Source: Echinarachnius parma (lineage: Eukaryota > Echinodermata > Echinoidea > Clypeasteroida > Echinarachniidae). From it: a DNA stretch of 64,000 bases. Every line of letters starts with the position of its first letter. Position 1 is the stretch's first letter. The notes under the pieces were generated by a model. That model made no database searches and was not told the origin of the DNA. It worked only from the letters and a program-made list of their open reading frames with translations. Both the position numbers and the translations under genes were made by a program. This document shows, piece by piece, positions 42,416 to 54,733 of the stretch. The stretch is from NCBI GenBank assembly GCA_037951105.1, contig JBAMJV010008004.1:28501-92500 (forward strand). Direction: 5' to 3'.

Positions 42416-44339
42416 TCCGCTGAATGCCAAATTAAATCGCAATATTCCACTTGAACCAAATATTTAGACAAGTTCACTTGAATAGCTTCATGAATAGAAG
42501 AATGGTAGGAATAGAAATTACGCATTCCTAATGTGTGCATTAGTTTAGAGCAAATCAACATAAATTATCTGTTGTTTCTACGAGTAATTATATAAAACTA
42601 TAGGTTTGACCATGTTACTCAGAGGAGTTTCAATTTAATAGAATCTTTAATTGATTTTCCATATGGTTAATGGGTGTTATTTTTTCACAAAATCTTCTGA
42701 CGATTATTAATGTATTGATAATTATGTTTTCTGAAATTTAAATGATACCATCCCCTTTCTTTCAAGTTAACGAGTGTGCAATTATAATCGAGACTTTTTC
42801 TTATAATATGAACAATGCAGAAAGGAACACAAATATATACTTTGGAAAAGCTGAAACAATATGTGTTGTTATTTCAATTAGATTGATCATGTGTAGGTTC
42901 TGTACGAAATATAGCTTTATAGGCATTTATTTTGCTTTTATGTTGCAAGTTCTTCAGCCTTTTAACTTCAATAGTTATCCTTTCTTGTTGGATTTATATC
43001 ATTACGTTTCACCCAAGTTAGAAAATAACCGCTTCTCAGGCCTGAGGAGAGGTTGAGAGATTCGTGCCTCTAGTAGAATTTTATCACCGTTTACACCGTT
43101 CTTATCGGTTTACTGCGTGTAACCGGAGGAGATTATCTCTATAATACCACTAGGTCTCGGGGGGGGGGGGGGGGGGGGGGGCAGTTAACAGGGCATGGAA
43201 TGTTGACGAAAGCTATTAAAATGGTTGAGTTGATTTCCACCGTGGTGGAGATCACGGCTAACTTAGTGAAACGTAATGTGTCGTGTATATACATAAAGTA
43301 GTTTGCCAAAAAGTCTTTGCTGAAATAAACATAACGCGTGAAACTCTGTCACACTTTCCTTTTGTTATTATTTTCTTTACATAATCATGAATATTTACCT
43401 TTTGTCAATTGGCCTACGGGCACATTTTTCTCGGGAGGGGGGGGGGGGGGGGGGGCTGAGGACTAGTTTAGTCCAAAAATAACACGATTTTTACCCGAAT
43501 ATGACGTGAATTTTTCCGAATATTACATCATTTTGACCGAATTTTACATGGATTTGCCCGAATATGACATGGTTTTGCCCGAATATGACACATGGTTTGC
43601 TCGAATTGGAAGTGTTTCCTTCCCCCTCCCCGAATATGGTCGTTTTCAAACACCGGGGGGGGGGGGGGGGGGGGAGGGGTAGGTGGGCTGCACCCTAGCC
43701 CACTGCTTCCTAGCTACGTCTATGCTTTTGTCACCCAGATGCATAATAATATTGACATTATTACAACGACTTCTAAGTCTATGAAGGTGTTGTGGCACGA
43801 TCGGATGGGCGCCTGACACGAAATCATGAGGTCCCGATCGAGTTCGAAACCGACCGATGTCCAAACATTCAATTCCTTCTGCACTAAGCATCAATGCTGC
43901 TCGCTGGTACACAAAGGTACACAAACTTATACTTTAATTGGAAGGTGTATATTGGACTGATACAGATCTTCCTCACTACATATTTGATTTAAGTAATTCA
44001 ACAATATAAACCGATAAGTTGCAGCAGAGGTTTCCGTAATTTATCGAACGCTTCTATTTTATGGATCAAAAGCCAAAGTATGCCGACTAAATTAACTAAA
44101 TTTATAGTTTTAGAAGTGCGCCAGCTCACGATAACATGCTGAACAGTTGAAGGAAAGCAGACCCATACACGTCTACAAATCGCAGATCAGTTTCATTTAG
44201 ATGCCATAATCGTACGTGTATGTATGCCTTATGTATATTGGTATTATCATAAAGTTATTAAAATAAATATCTACGATTATTTATGCACATATTAATACGT
44301 GTTACGCACCTCCAAAACACGTAATTTTCCTTTAGATTA
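42416..44339. other. No gene seen apart from poly-G repeats
   Basis: AT-rich spacer holding the poly-G and CCCGAAT block described at 43155. The open frames inside are not supported by splice sites or motifs. Confidence 0.5.
43155..43690. repeat. Three poly-G runs and a CCCGAAT tandem repeat
   Basis: G runs at 43159-43181, 43436-43455 and 43656-43674. Between the last two, a ~26-base unit (TTTGCCCGAATATGACATGG) is repeated about five times from 43492 to 43610 with variants. Similar CCCGAAT units next to G runs recur at 56030-56300. Confidence 0.7.
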
Positions 44340-45540
44340 TTTTCTTTTTTTATATTTATATGTTTTATTAAATTAACAACATCATAATATTTACAAACGA
44401 TTGAGAAAGATTGGAAAAATTACAAGGAAAATCAAATATGAATCACAAAAAAGAGAAAAAAAAAAAAGAAAAAAAACACACAAAATTTCAAACACTGCCA
44501 GCAAATGCAGCTTGGGAGAGTACCCGCAACAGACCACCGGCCACCCCGCGCACAAGCCAACCAAGTAACCATCGTATCCATCCCGCAACTCCACCGAAGG
44601 GGCCGACTCCACCTCTACATTGTTATTATTAACCCTGTGGTAGTTTACACACTTGGTCGGCTGAAGCCAAACCACACACACAAACACACACACCCACCCA
44701 CACACTTGCACACACGCACCCACATACACACATACACAGAAAGCAACACCTTCTCATTGTAATAAAGTGGAGCCGCCCCCACCCTCGGGGCGGGACAGAC
44801 GCAAAGGCCACCCGGACAGCAGGAGCACGGGGGACCAGCGGGGGGTCACGGAAACTCTCTCGAAACTATGGGCCAAATATCGTTAGAAAGGCATGCTGCA
44901 GATGCACACAGCAATACAATACAATGTACATAACAATACAAAAGTGTAGTACAACCAGGATTGAGTAAGCATTACACAACCTACAGCGATGCCTAATCAG
45001 TACCTAGTGTGTTGGTAGTCATCTTCAACACTAATACTTCAAGCATAGATATAACAAAATATAACATATTACAGACAATGAAATTACCATTAACAATATT
45101 TTGAGTGATCATAATTTAAACTTCCATTTCTTAAAATGAAGGACAAGCTTGTTATTCTTTTTAGCAATACTATATTCCAAATCCTTATACTAACAGTGTA
45201 TGTTTTGTAACCTTCAAAGGATGGTAATTTATTTTGGAATTTGCATATATAAATATAATATTTAAGTAAAAGAAACAAATACGTAAGAAATTTATCATTA
45301 TCAAAACCAAACATTTTTTCAAAAATTGTAGGGTTCAAAGCTTGCTTTGTCTTCTCTTCAATAACCTTAATAGTCTTATCCCAGATGGGCTTGCCCACAG
45401 GACACTCAACAAACAAATGAGTATAAGTTTCTGGGGCTATATTACAAAAAGCACAATTCGGGGAATCTTTTCTTTTTCTTTTAAACAAAAACTCATTTAA
45501 AGCTATTGCTCTATGAAACTTTAGATTATTTTCTTATATC
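44340..45540 (-). mobile_element. L1/Tx1-like LINE 3' end
   Basis: On the minus strand, 45488-45090 codes a zinc-binding RT C-terminal segment (CAFCNIAPETYTHLFVECPV, then WDKTIKVI), the zf-RVT motif of L1/Tx1-type ORF2 proteins. The sequence above 45488 continues as degraded coding material. Below 45090 lies a long non-coding tail with AC-rich simple repeats (44675-44740), which may be the element's 3' UTR. The exact ends are unclear. Confidence 0.65.
44675..44745. repeat. (AC)n-rich simple repeat
   Basis: CACACACACAAACACACACA, then CCCACCCACACACTTGCACA, in the presumed 3' UTR of the L1/Tx1-like relic. Confidence 0.9.
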
Positions 45541-45777
45541 ATATTCGATATAATTAGGTTGAATGTTGTAATACGTTTGCCATGACATTTCCAAATACTT
45601 TTGTTTTGCGAGCATAGACAATTAAGCTGATAACTCGCCCACATAAAATAGGTTATAACGATTTTAACAGGTACAACTGACAACAAATAAAGCCTAATTT
45701 AAATAGAGAACATAAGCGCGGTAGCAAAATAATAAAACCAAAGGCATAAACCACAAGCAACATAGCACATAACTTAT

Positions 45778-46002
45778 GCCCGGCGCAGACAGAGCCGACT
45801 CGCCCCGATCCGACTGGTTTTAAGCCTGATTATTAAACTCAGTATGCGCTGCCTCAGGACTCCGGGTTTTCCGGTCAAGTGCCAGTCGGAAGTCATTTGA
45901 GGCCGATTCAACATGTTGGATCGGCTCCGACTGAGCGAAACTGACTATAACCTGACTGAAAACCAGTCGGATCGGGTCGTGTCGGCTCTGTCTGCGCCGG
46001 CC
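45778..46002. mobile_element. Palindromic MITE G, copy 1
   Basis: GCCCGGCGCAGACAGAGCCG at the left and CGGCTCTGTCTGCGCCGGCC at the right. Inner arms include ATCCGACTGGTTTTAAGCCT paired with CTGAAAACCAGTCGGAT. GC-rich and non-coding. Confidence 0.85.
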
Positions 46003-47415
46003 TGAACATGAACAGAAAGGCAAGAGGGAGAGGGAGAAAGAGTGAAAGTGGGGCAGAGAGAAGAGAGAGAGGGGGAGGGGGGGGGGGGGGGGGGGGCGGG
46101 AAGCGGGATAAGGCGGAAGAGGAGGCAGAGAAATCAGGGAGAGAGGACGGTACGGAGCGCAGCTGAAATTCAACAAGAACAAAACAAACAGAGCATGGAC
46201 ATAATTATGAAATAACGACTGATCGAGAAGTTGGAAATGCAGCACACGGTAAAACAAAATAAAAACAGAAAAGAACTCATTAGTCCCATCTACCCAGATA
46301 GACAAATTGGCTGGCATAATTATGACGGAACAGGTGGATTTAACGCAGGTTCCGGAAGAAAAGGGAATACTTATTTATTGTTCGCAAGACGGGCAATCTC
46401 GTGTCGTTCCAATGTGAAGGTCAATACAATGCTGTTGCCTAGATGTATGCATGTGTGTGTGCTTGTGTGTGGCGGGAGGGCGGGGGGGGGGGGGGGGGGG
46501 GGGGGTGAAGGGGAAATATCCCCAATATGGGGTGTTTGTCCGTGTCCCTGCATGCTTCTCCACATAATACATACGAAAGTACTACGTTACAACCATTATG
46601 ATTCAATATACCGTCAAGCCTCACTAGCGATATTATGCTGTATCCTGAAGAACCCTGTTTGTAAATACCATTTGTTTCACTCCAGCTGTCCAGCAGAATC
46701 CGTTCATAAACCTGTCTATAAAGACCACCTGCCTATGAAGCACATAATCATTTATGTATCTATTTGGCTCACTTTGGCTCATGACCTACCACCAAATGAG
46801 TCAAGAATGTGTTTTTTATAGTGGTCTTCATACAGGTGATTTATTTTTGTGACTCATGCTGATTTCCTTGTGCGATTATTTGCCCTTGGTTTGACCCCCC
46901 CCCCCCCACCCCCCAACAAAAAAAGAAGTATTATGATATGAGCACAGGGAAACTTCAAGCCGACGTTTTTTTTATTGAAATAAAATATTCACGAAGAGAA
47001 ATAAGATTCAATTTGTTTCGTCTTGTTCAACTTTAAAATGTAGGTGGTACAACAAGTTCAAAATGATCAGATATCAGATAAAAGATCAAAACGAATTTTA
47101 ATTATATTCTCCAAAATAAAAAAATAAAAAAACACATGCACAACTGAACTAGAAAAAGAAGCAAAATTATAGAAGACATCTCAAGTTTGTTTCAGTGTTT
47201 GTATAGAGGAGATAACATAAAACAAACAGCAAAATCAAATAACGGTATGGCCATGACGGCAAAATATGAAAATAATATCAATCCTTTCTGTAACGCGAAA
47301 AACGAGAACCTGTAAACAAGAGTGTTTCCGCAATAATTTGTACAGGTTGCGTTTCCTTTGAAGTCACCTTACACTAAAGAAAAATGACCACCAGTGTGCC
47401 TTTGGCTTTTGGCTT
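46003..47415. other. No gene seen
   Basis: Contains two poly-G runs (46075, 46482) and a C run (46896-46911). Otherwise AT-rich. Confidence 0.5.
46470..46512. repeat. Long poly-G tract
   Basis: TGTGTGGCGGGAGGGC then an almost pure G run of about 24 at 46482-46505, followed by GTGAAGGGGAAATATCCCCA. A separate G run lies at 46075-46096. Confidence 0.85.
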
Positions 47416-47740
47416 TATAAATCTGAGGAGGAAGAGAAGAAAAAAGTCGTTCGAATTATTGTGCGTAAATCGAGGAACACAGGGCGCGTGTGAAATTGAA
47501 AACCGATGGAGGGTAAAATGACAATTTCGATCGAAACGGAGACCGAGGAAATGGCCGCTAGTAATTGCGAAGCAGGTGTTTTGTGCGATGGTCCATCAGC
47601 GGAATCAGATGAGCAACGGAAAATTCGATTATCTGCGCGCGGATTTCGAGGTTTAGCGCGCTTTTTGTACCACGTTCACGGTCAAACTATTGTTGTCGTC
47701 TTGGTTTGTCTTAGTTTGGGGATAATTGATTTCCCGTGAT
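47416..47740 (+). CDS. Candidate promoter and first exon of an unrecognised gene
   Basis: TATAAAT at 47416 lies about 90 bases before ATG 47506. A second ATG is at 47518 with A at -3. The frame codes 77 residues (MEGKMTISIETETEEMAASN, then SAESDEQRKIRLSARGFRGL, then a hydrophobic TIVVVLVCLSLGII) before TGA at 47737. The region is richer in CpG and less AT-rich than its surroundings, as exons here are. Possible donors exist at 47574 (GCAG|GTGTTT) and 47651 (CGAG|GTTTAG). I do not recognise the product. It could also be chance. Confidence 0.25.
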
Positions 47741-47828
47741 TTTAAATGGCGCTGTGCGCCCGGGCGCCGTTTGAAATACTCAAGAAAATATATGTACAAT
47801 TTAGTTACAGTAATGTTCATCTTAATTA

Positions 47829-48044
47829 TAGGGATCCACTGGATAGCCGTAACAGTGTACAAAGTCAGTGCAATGAGTTAGTGAATATCACCTTGTTTTT
47901 TGCTTATTACTCGGCTATAATAACGTCCATTTAACTTGAAATTTGCACACAATACCCAGTGGACATATCAGAAAACAACAATATACATTGTAACGACCAT
48001 TCATCACTTTTTTGCACATGTCAACAGTTTCTAGATCCCTTTAA
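47829..48044 (+). mobile_element. MITE family A, copy 7 (5'-truncated)
   Basis: Only the right half remains: GGATCCACTGGATAGCCGTA, GTACAAAGTCAGTGCAATGA and CCCAGTGGACATATCA, then TTTCTAGATCCCTTTAA. Confidence 0.7.
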
Positions 48045-48389
48045 GTTACTTTAACTAGAACTATCCGTATAATAATTCCCAATTCTTATTTATATATTTA
48101 TTGAGTAAAACAGTATTATATTTTAATTTCATATAACAAACACAAATTAAGGGGTAAAGGTGTATGTACATTAATATTTCCAGTGAGAATGGACGGTTAG
48201 AACTGACAATAATAATTAATTAGATTTTAATAAATATCGCTTAACATGATTGATATATTGCTAAGCGCGATTAATGTACAACGTTATTATTACCTTTGTC
48301 ATCGGAAACACACACAATCAACCTGCACTTAAAGTGCTCTTTCTCAACTCCCTGGGGAGTATTTTAGCCAGGCTACCTATTATAGGTGC

Positions 48390-48470
48390 TCGTAGGTTTC
48401 GAACTCAGGACCTCATAATGGGAAGTCAGGCACCCATGCATCAAATCGTTTCATGAATAGCCCACCTTCA
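48390..48470 (-). mobile_element. tRNA-like SINE head
   Basis: The minus strand reads GGTGCCTGACTTCCCATTAT then GAGGTCCTGAGTTCGAAACC, a box B with a preceding anticodon-arm-like segment. A full cloverleaf is not supported. Confidence 0.35.
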
Positions 48471-50502
48471 TAGGTAAGAAAAATGTTACTCTGTTGTTAT
48501 GATTATTATAGTTTGTCTTCAGACAAGCCCTTTTTTGTTTCATTTAAGCATGTTTTGGGTCGATTAAGAAACAACAAAATTTAACTGTATACTAGAAATA
48601 TGCATGTATGGACAGATGATAATGTATAGATAACGGTAAAGAAAAAGATGGAGAGGGGTCAGACAGAGAAGGTGAAAGATAGAGGGAGACAAATGGAGGT
48701 AATAAGAAAAGTAATATTTCGCATTTAAGGTTCCGAACTTATAATTTGAGACTTCATTCGTAGGCCTATACCTATATCATTGTAAGATTCTACATGTGTG
48801 AAAGCTTCATAGAAAATGAATGCTTCTTGCGTATGAGGCAGCGCAGCTTCTATGCAACATCACGCAAGTTTTGTAGCCATTGAACAGTTTCGGGGTCCAA
48901 GTTGTTTAAATCTGGGTTTGGGTGGCCGGGTGGGCGAAGGATTGGGCACTCTTCGATGATGCTGTTTACCTAGTATATAAAGGGTGAACATTGATCCCAA
49001 ACTCTATCACCTACTGCCCATTGATTTTGACTAAAATTGAAAACCGTTCCGGAACGCTTTTTAATTCAATCGTAATTATCCCTAAAATTACGAAGACATG
49101 TGAAATAATCAAAACCCATTTATTATGTTACCATATAAAGCTAAACAACAAGGTACAAGAGAAGCAAGAGAAGTAATTTTGGTTGAATTTGACAAAGTTA
49201 ATGGATCACTTTAAAATGCCCTGGACAATCAGCATTTGTGGTTACTTTTTCATTACAACAAGACACTCTCTCGAAAAAAATTCAGAGAGTCTGTAATTTC
49301 AAACCCGCCATGATTGAGGTCCGATGTTTTTCAATTTCAACGACCAAGGATAAGTCGCGTGTTTGTCTCTAGGGACGCAGTCCAGGAATGGATTCATAAA
49401 TGTCTGTTGAGAGAGGACTTAAGGAAAGGTGGCGTACATATAGGCGTATGTTGCAGGGATGAGGATTGGGGCTGCACCCCCAGCCCCCACCCGGGAATGT
49501 TAGAAATTACAAATTTAGGACAAAATGCACCTCACATAATTATATTCACGGCCAAAATCGTGTAAATTGTGGGTTAGAGCATGACGGAATCGAGAAAAGG
49601 GATTGATCAATGTCTGTGGTGGCATACATAAATAGGCGCATGTGGCGGGGGTGAGGGGCATAGACGTATGAAGCCCCCCCCCCCCCCCCTCCGATAGTCA
49701 ATAATAACATGTAATGCGAAAGGCCCCCCCTCTGTATACACTAATGCCTATAAGCTTGCTACCCCCTGGTGCACCCCATCCATGATTACCCCAGTGGCTA
49801 CACCATTACTACATTATAATGTAAAGCTTTGCAAACTCAAACCTGTGTTAGTTGCCACCTGTCTATAACAGCTACCCTGCCTATAATGACCACCGAAAGA
49901 GATCCCCTTCGCTGAAGTCGTATCGTTGGTTGATTTCCATTCGCGTCAGAGGTTTCATTAGTGCGCCTTGTAAGCAGATAAACATGCTAAAATTGATATG
50001 CTTAGCAATGTAATATAATTAAACTTTTATTGTAGAGCATTTATTTGCAATTTTAAGGATTATTGCTATTTATCTATATGAATATGTTGTGTATTAAAAA
50101 AAACACAGCATAAAATGCATCATTTAGTATGCCATATGGTAATATTCACTCGTGATAAACAGCACACAAGAAGATATAGCAGGTAGAAGAAACATATTTC
50201 TTTTGTTCTTGTTGATAGTGGTAGTGTTCCATAATTAATTATTAAATTGTACATGTATTTATACTGTTATTCTTATTATTTCATATTATAATATTGGATC
50301 AAAATCATTTTATAAGATACAAGAAAGAAAAAAAACTTGTGGTGTGAAGATATGATGCGACTTAATTCAGCATTATTTCGGAGATTTCAAAACTGCTCGG
50401 CCGCTCAGTGCTTATCTTGTTTATCAAGCAACGAATTATGAATAATATTTACACTTAATTTGTAAAATAAAACTTCGTTAGCATGGATTATAGCTAACGA
50501 TA

Positions 50503-50746
50503 TCATTTTGCTATATCATATTTTGAATCATCTGAGGCTGATTCATAACAAAACAAATTCGAATCATTCCGTCGAGAATTTGAAACATTTTCTTTTTGCG
50601 TAATGCATCAAATGATTTCCATTACTTTAGAACAACCTTTTAAATCTTAATTGCTTTAGATCCAGACAAAAAAAGGACCCTCCTCCATTTTCATCGATTT
50701 TGCTATATCATATTTTGAATCGGTTGAGGCTGATAATATCTTTTAA
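50503..50746. repeat. Direct repeat pair, 193 bp apart
   Basis: ATTTTGCTATATCATATTTTG followed by AATC..GAGGCTGAT occurs at 50505 and again at 50698. Nothing else in between is recognised. Confidence 0.7.
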
Positions 50747-50819
50747 AATTAAGTTGTCGAGGCCGTATTGGATTTCAAGTGCCTTCACTCCTTATGGTGC
50801 AATGGTATTGCGCGTACTT

Positions 50820-51480
50820 TATAGAAGAGTATGCCTCAGTCACACTAGCCTTTATCAAGGCTTCGTGTCTCAAGCAAGCAATGGCTGCACTGCATGCAGG
50901 ATCAGGAACGACTGAACGCCTGATGGAGGCTATCTGGCGAGAGGTGAATTCACGTGCGATCCCTGTCTCGGCAAATGATTGTGCAGGGTAGTCGCGCTGT
51001 CCAGTCGTTCCTGCATAATGCATACTATACCGTGCATTTAACTCAGCTCAGACGAGACATGCCTTGTCAAGAGGCTACAGTCACACGTACACGTAAAGCC
51101 TCGCCGAAAGAACCACGTAAAGCAATATTTTAGAAACGATTATTTTACATCGCCGTGAAATCCTTTAATACGCGGGCCTCGTGGAGCCACGTTTGATTGC
51201 ATAGCCACGTCAGACTTTCGGCCACTCAATTAACAGTAGCGGCAGAATATCGAACATTTTTATTTTTCAACCCTGCCTATACCGCAAGTGAAAAGTAGAC
51301 CAAGTAACTGCCACGCATTGCCATGTAGTCGCCACGGAATAGCCCCGTTTCATTTCATTCCACAAATATGACATTACACTGCAAAAACGAGGGTGTTAAA
51401 TTAAGACAATCGTTTTTGCAGTGTACGTGTCGCTTACGGCTAGGTTTACACGAATGTGTGACTGAACATAACGCTCATGT
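50820..51480. mobile_element. Cluster of degraded inverted-repeat elements
   Basis: CCTCAGTCACACTAGCCTTT (50834) and GGCTACAGTCACACGTACAC (51073) recall the ends of element K. A perfect 15-bp hairpin lies at 51376-51424 (ACACTGCAAAAACGA against TCGTTTTTGCAGTGT), with a 19-base loop. Borders are unclear. Confidence 0.45.
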
Positions 51481-51486
51481 CACATG

Positions 51487-52605
51487 TTAAAGGGAGTGTC
51501 CGCCTTTTACAAATCGTCTGAAGAGTTTCCAAGACGGATGAGGATGAATGAAACGCCCACATTAAATTTCAGATCGAACAAGGCTGTAATTTGGATTCTA
51601 CGAATAAAAAACGAATGTGTAGAAATCATCCCTTCAATCGAACTTTATATCGGCCAATAAATGTGTTTAACTGATTTATCATACAATATTGTAGTTATTC
51701 TTGTAAATGTATTGTATAGACGACATTATTTTTAAAGGTATACCACGAAAAGGGTCTCGAAAATGGAGAATAAACAAATTACATAGTCAGTTGTACGAGT
51801 CTAAGTTATTTTGTTTAATATTGGCTTATGCCGTTGTTTGATCACAATCTGTGCGCGGTTCACGCACAGCCACGGGGGGTCGCCGCAATCCGCCGGCAGC
51901 TATTGTGAGCGAAATTTTGCACGGACGAAGACTCGTATTGCACTATTTACAACATTACGTCGCTTTTATTATGTTGGGTTCTACACTGTTAAAACGCTGT
52001 GTAACCAAACAACTTGTTGAAAATTTTCAACAACCGCTTTTTGACATATGAACCATCCAACTGTTGTTTAAAGTTTACACAATTGATGTTTTAATTTGTT
52101 CTACAAACTGTTGTTTCCAAAAAATAAATTTCAACAATCCTGTTGTTGAAATAGCAAATCAAAAACAAGATGTTAAAACGCGTCAAGGGTAGGAATCGAA
52201 CGGGGGGTCTTTGGTTATAAGTCTAACATCGCTACCGCTGCGCGCTAAACTCGGTTCGCTTTGGTTTGCGATGGGACAAAAAGGGGTTTCTGTCGCGATG
52301 ATTTCGCGGTCGAAACTATTACGTGATTTAACACATTTCATTAACGCTTAAACAATGTGCCGCTTTCCGCAACCTTCTTTGTACAAACTTATCATGCTAC
52401 ACCTAAAGTTGTATGAAAAGAATCAACAACCATTTTTACACAGCGTTCTTTTTAACACAGCGTTTTTTAACAGGTATAACCCACGAAAAGGAGATTTCAA
52501 GCCCTAATTTGTTCAGCAAGCTTTTAAATGACAATTTCTTTCATATAAGACAATAACCCTCGCAACTTTGAAATTCGGCTCGCAAAAGGCGGACACTCCC
52601 TTTAT
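51487..52605. mobile_element. Inverted-repeat element F (outer)
   Basis: TTAAAGGGAGTGTCCGCCTT at 51487 and its complement AAGGCGGACACTCCCTTTAT ending near 52605. Inner sequence also pairs (for example GGGTCTCGAAAATGGAGA and CACGAAAAGGAGATTTCAAG near the two ends). Another element is nested at 51986-52473. Confidence 0.75.
51986..52473. mobile_element. Inverted-repeat element nested in F, with tRNA-like segment
   Basis: CTGTTAAAACGCTGTGTAAC at the left and TTAACACAGCGTTTTTTAAC plus AG at the right. Inside, 52185-52255 on the minus strand has a tRNA/SINE-like head with box B GTTCGATTCC. Direct motifs AACAACTTGTTGAAA and TTTCAACAA are repeated within. Confidence 0.7.
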
Positions 52606-53234
52606 TAAGTTACAATTTGATTGAGTCGCACTATCTACCGGGCTATACAGACGTGACTGGATATAAGGAAAGGTAATTTTAAAGATTGCCATGTATGTGG
52701 ATGCAGATGGCACTCTTCGAACTGAAATACTAGAGCCGCCATTTGTAACGAGGCTAGTTTGTGCGCACTATAGAAAAACGCTGAGCTAGTATGTATTTCG
52801 CACCGTGCGCAAGGTGTTTGCAATATGGCGCCACGCGGCAGATTAACTAATCCGAACTACCTGCCAGTGGTGTAGGACCTGACAAGTGTCGTGGAAAATA
52901 CGTTAAAGCTATCAAAGTTCTGATTAACAGTCGTGCGAGCCTCCTACGATTGTCGCAATACATCGTCTTACGACAGTGCTCTGATGCTGGGTTGTCTCAT
53001 ATACGAGAATCGTACGACTGCTGCACGATTATCGCACGCTCAATCGTAGGACTTTCGCAGGTAATTGTATTAAACTCCAAATCGTGCAAAGCTGTCACAT
53101 TTTTAACATACATATTCTATACTGTTTGATAAGGGTCTATTACATAATTTATGCGAAAGGCGCATGCATTTTTCACGACAAACTTACGACTGTCCTTGCA
53201 ATTACCTTGCAATTACCCCAATTGTATGTCTAAT

Positions 53235-53455
53235 GCCCGGCGCAGACAGAGCCGACTCGACCAGATCCGGCTGGTTTTCAGCCTGATTAACTGAGTATGC
53301 GCTGCCTCAGGACTCTGGTTTTTCCAGTCAAGTGCCAGTCGGAGGTCATTCGAGGCCGATTCAACATGTTGGATCGGTTCCGACTGAGCGAAACTGACTC
53401 TAGCCTGACTGAAAACCAGTCGGATCGGGTCGAGTCGGCTCTGTCTGCGCCGGGC
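53235..53455. mobile_element. Palindromic MITE G, copy 2
   Basis: Same ends and same orientation as the copy at 45778, with few differences along ~221 bases (for example TCAACATGTTGGATCGG shared exactly). The closeness suggests recent spread of this family. Confidence 0.85.
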
Positions 53456-53498
53456 TTTAGGCGTCTCGCAGATCTGTCGTAGACCAATAATAAGACAT

Positions 53499-53903
53499 AA
53501 TGGCCCGAATTCTCATCAGTGGCTCAACTTGTGCCCGGCCTAAAAAGACAGAGACTACGTGTAACCAGTTAAACTATTTTGCACCTGCAGACCTATTGTG
53601 TTGTCGCTATTTGTCCCCGGAGATATTATAATTGTTTCCTTTCACTATCCTGTCAATCCCTTGAGTACTGACTATAGACATCATGACAATGGGCCCTTTG
53701 AAATTCAGTCATAGTATATAGTCGGTCATCAGCCAAATTGCGTTCTGGATCATCCTGGATATTGTATTGCTGGTGACCGGTTATACTATGAATTAATTTC
53801 AAGGGCCCATTGTCCTGATGCATATGTTTAACTGGTTACCCGTAGTCTCTGTTTTTTTTAGGCCAGGCACAAGTTGAGCCACTGATGAGAATTCGGACCA
53901 TTG
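53499..53903. mobile_element. Double palindrome element
   Basis: The outer arms (TGGCCCGAATTCTCATCAGT.. to GACAGAGACTACGTG, and the complement at 53840-53903) enclose a second pair of arms (ATGACAATGGGCCCTTTGAA at 53681, with TTCAAGGGCCCATTGTCCTG near 53800). It would fold as one long hairpin, and is non-coding. Confidence 0.75.
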
Positions 53904-54623
53904 TGACAGGGGCTTCAGACAAAAAAGCAAAACAAAAACAACGTCAACAGCAAAAAAAGCACACACGTTATTGGCCTAACGATTGCATGAATTGTGGTCG
54001 CGTGTTATGAATCCAGGAGCCGCCCAAGGGGTGACACTTTATCCACGGGACCAGTTGCTCGGTTAATAAAATGACTTCTAAACCCATCATTTCAGAGTTT
54101 GGTGAACTGCCGAGGTAGATGTGTGACGAAAATCAACGGCCACTTGGCGTGCATTTTAATACACAATGCACTCTAAGGCAATTGAACTCCGTGTCGAATT
54201 AATTCACATCCGAACTTGTTTTTAAAGGTAGTTCGGATCGTAAATCATACGTGCTGCGCCATCTTGCGAATGACAACATAATTTGTTTTAATCACATATA
54301 ACACTTTTTATGATGATTTTATCTCCCCCTTCTATAAAATTATATCGGACAAAATATTTTGCGTTCTCAGAATGTTATTTATCTATCAATAATTTGTAAA
54401 ACATTAATGATTGTACGCCGATTGATCTTACAACAGTTATTCCTTATTATTATAATACTCTTTAACGACATGTTATTTAATTATTGTTTTCCAATGCATG
54501 CATCTATATATAACTTAATAAATTACTATTTGTATTTTATATTTCATAACAGGTACCCCTTCCCCTTTTCACCGATTTTTTTTGTTTTTTCAATTTTTTA
54601 TCTCAAACAATATTATTTTCCAG

Positions 54624-54733
54624 GAATACCCAACTTGACTAAGTCCTCAGTCAATCCACCTGCTTATCTCAAACGGGGAAAAGGCGCCAACTCTAGAGAT
54701 GCAGCAAGTTCACGAAATCATGGGCACGATTGA
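54624..54733 (+). CDS. Candidate terminal exon of an unrecognised gene
   Basis: A long T-rich tract and ATTTTCCAG (ending 54623) precede a frame that reads IPNLTKSSVNPPAYLKRGKG then ANSRDAASSRNHGHD and TGA at 54731. Splice signal, composition and a Ser/Arg/Pro-rich end fit a last coding exon on the plus strand. No partner exon is proven. The candidate first exon at 47506 is on the same strand but a link is not shown. Confidence 0.3.

Larger units (their letters stand above)
48045..50819. other. No gene seen
   Basis: AT-rich spacer with a tRNA-like relic (48390), diverged type P pieces around 49420-49800 (GGCGTACATATAGGCGTATG.. and a C run at 49676) and the direct repeats at 50503. Confidence 0.5.

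Noticed and set aside
52185..52255. Functional tRNA gene on the minus strand
   Set aside because: Box B and an anticodon-like loop are present, but the acceptor stem does not pair and it lies inside an inverted-repeat element. More likely a SINE head.
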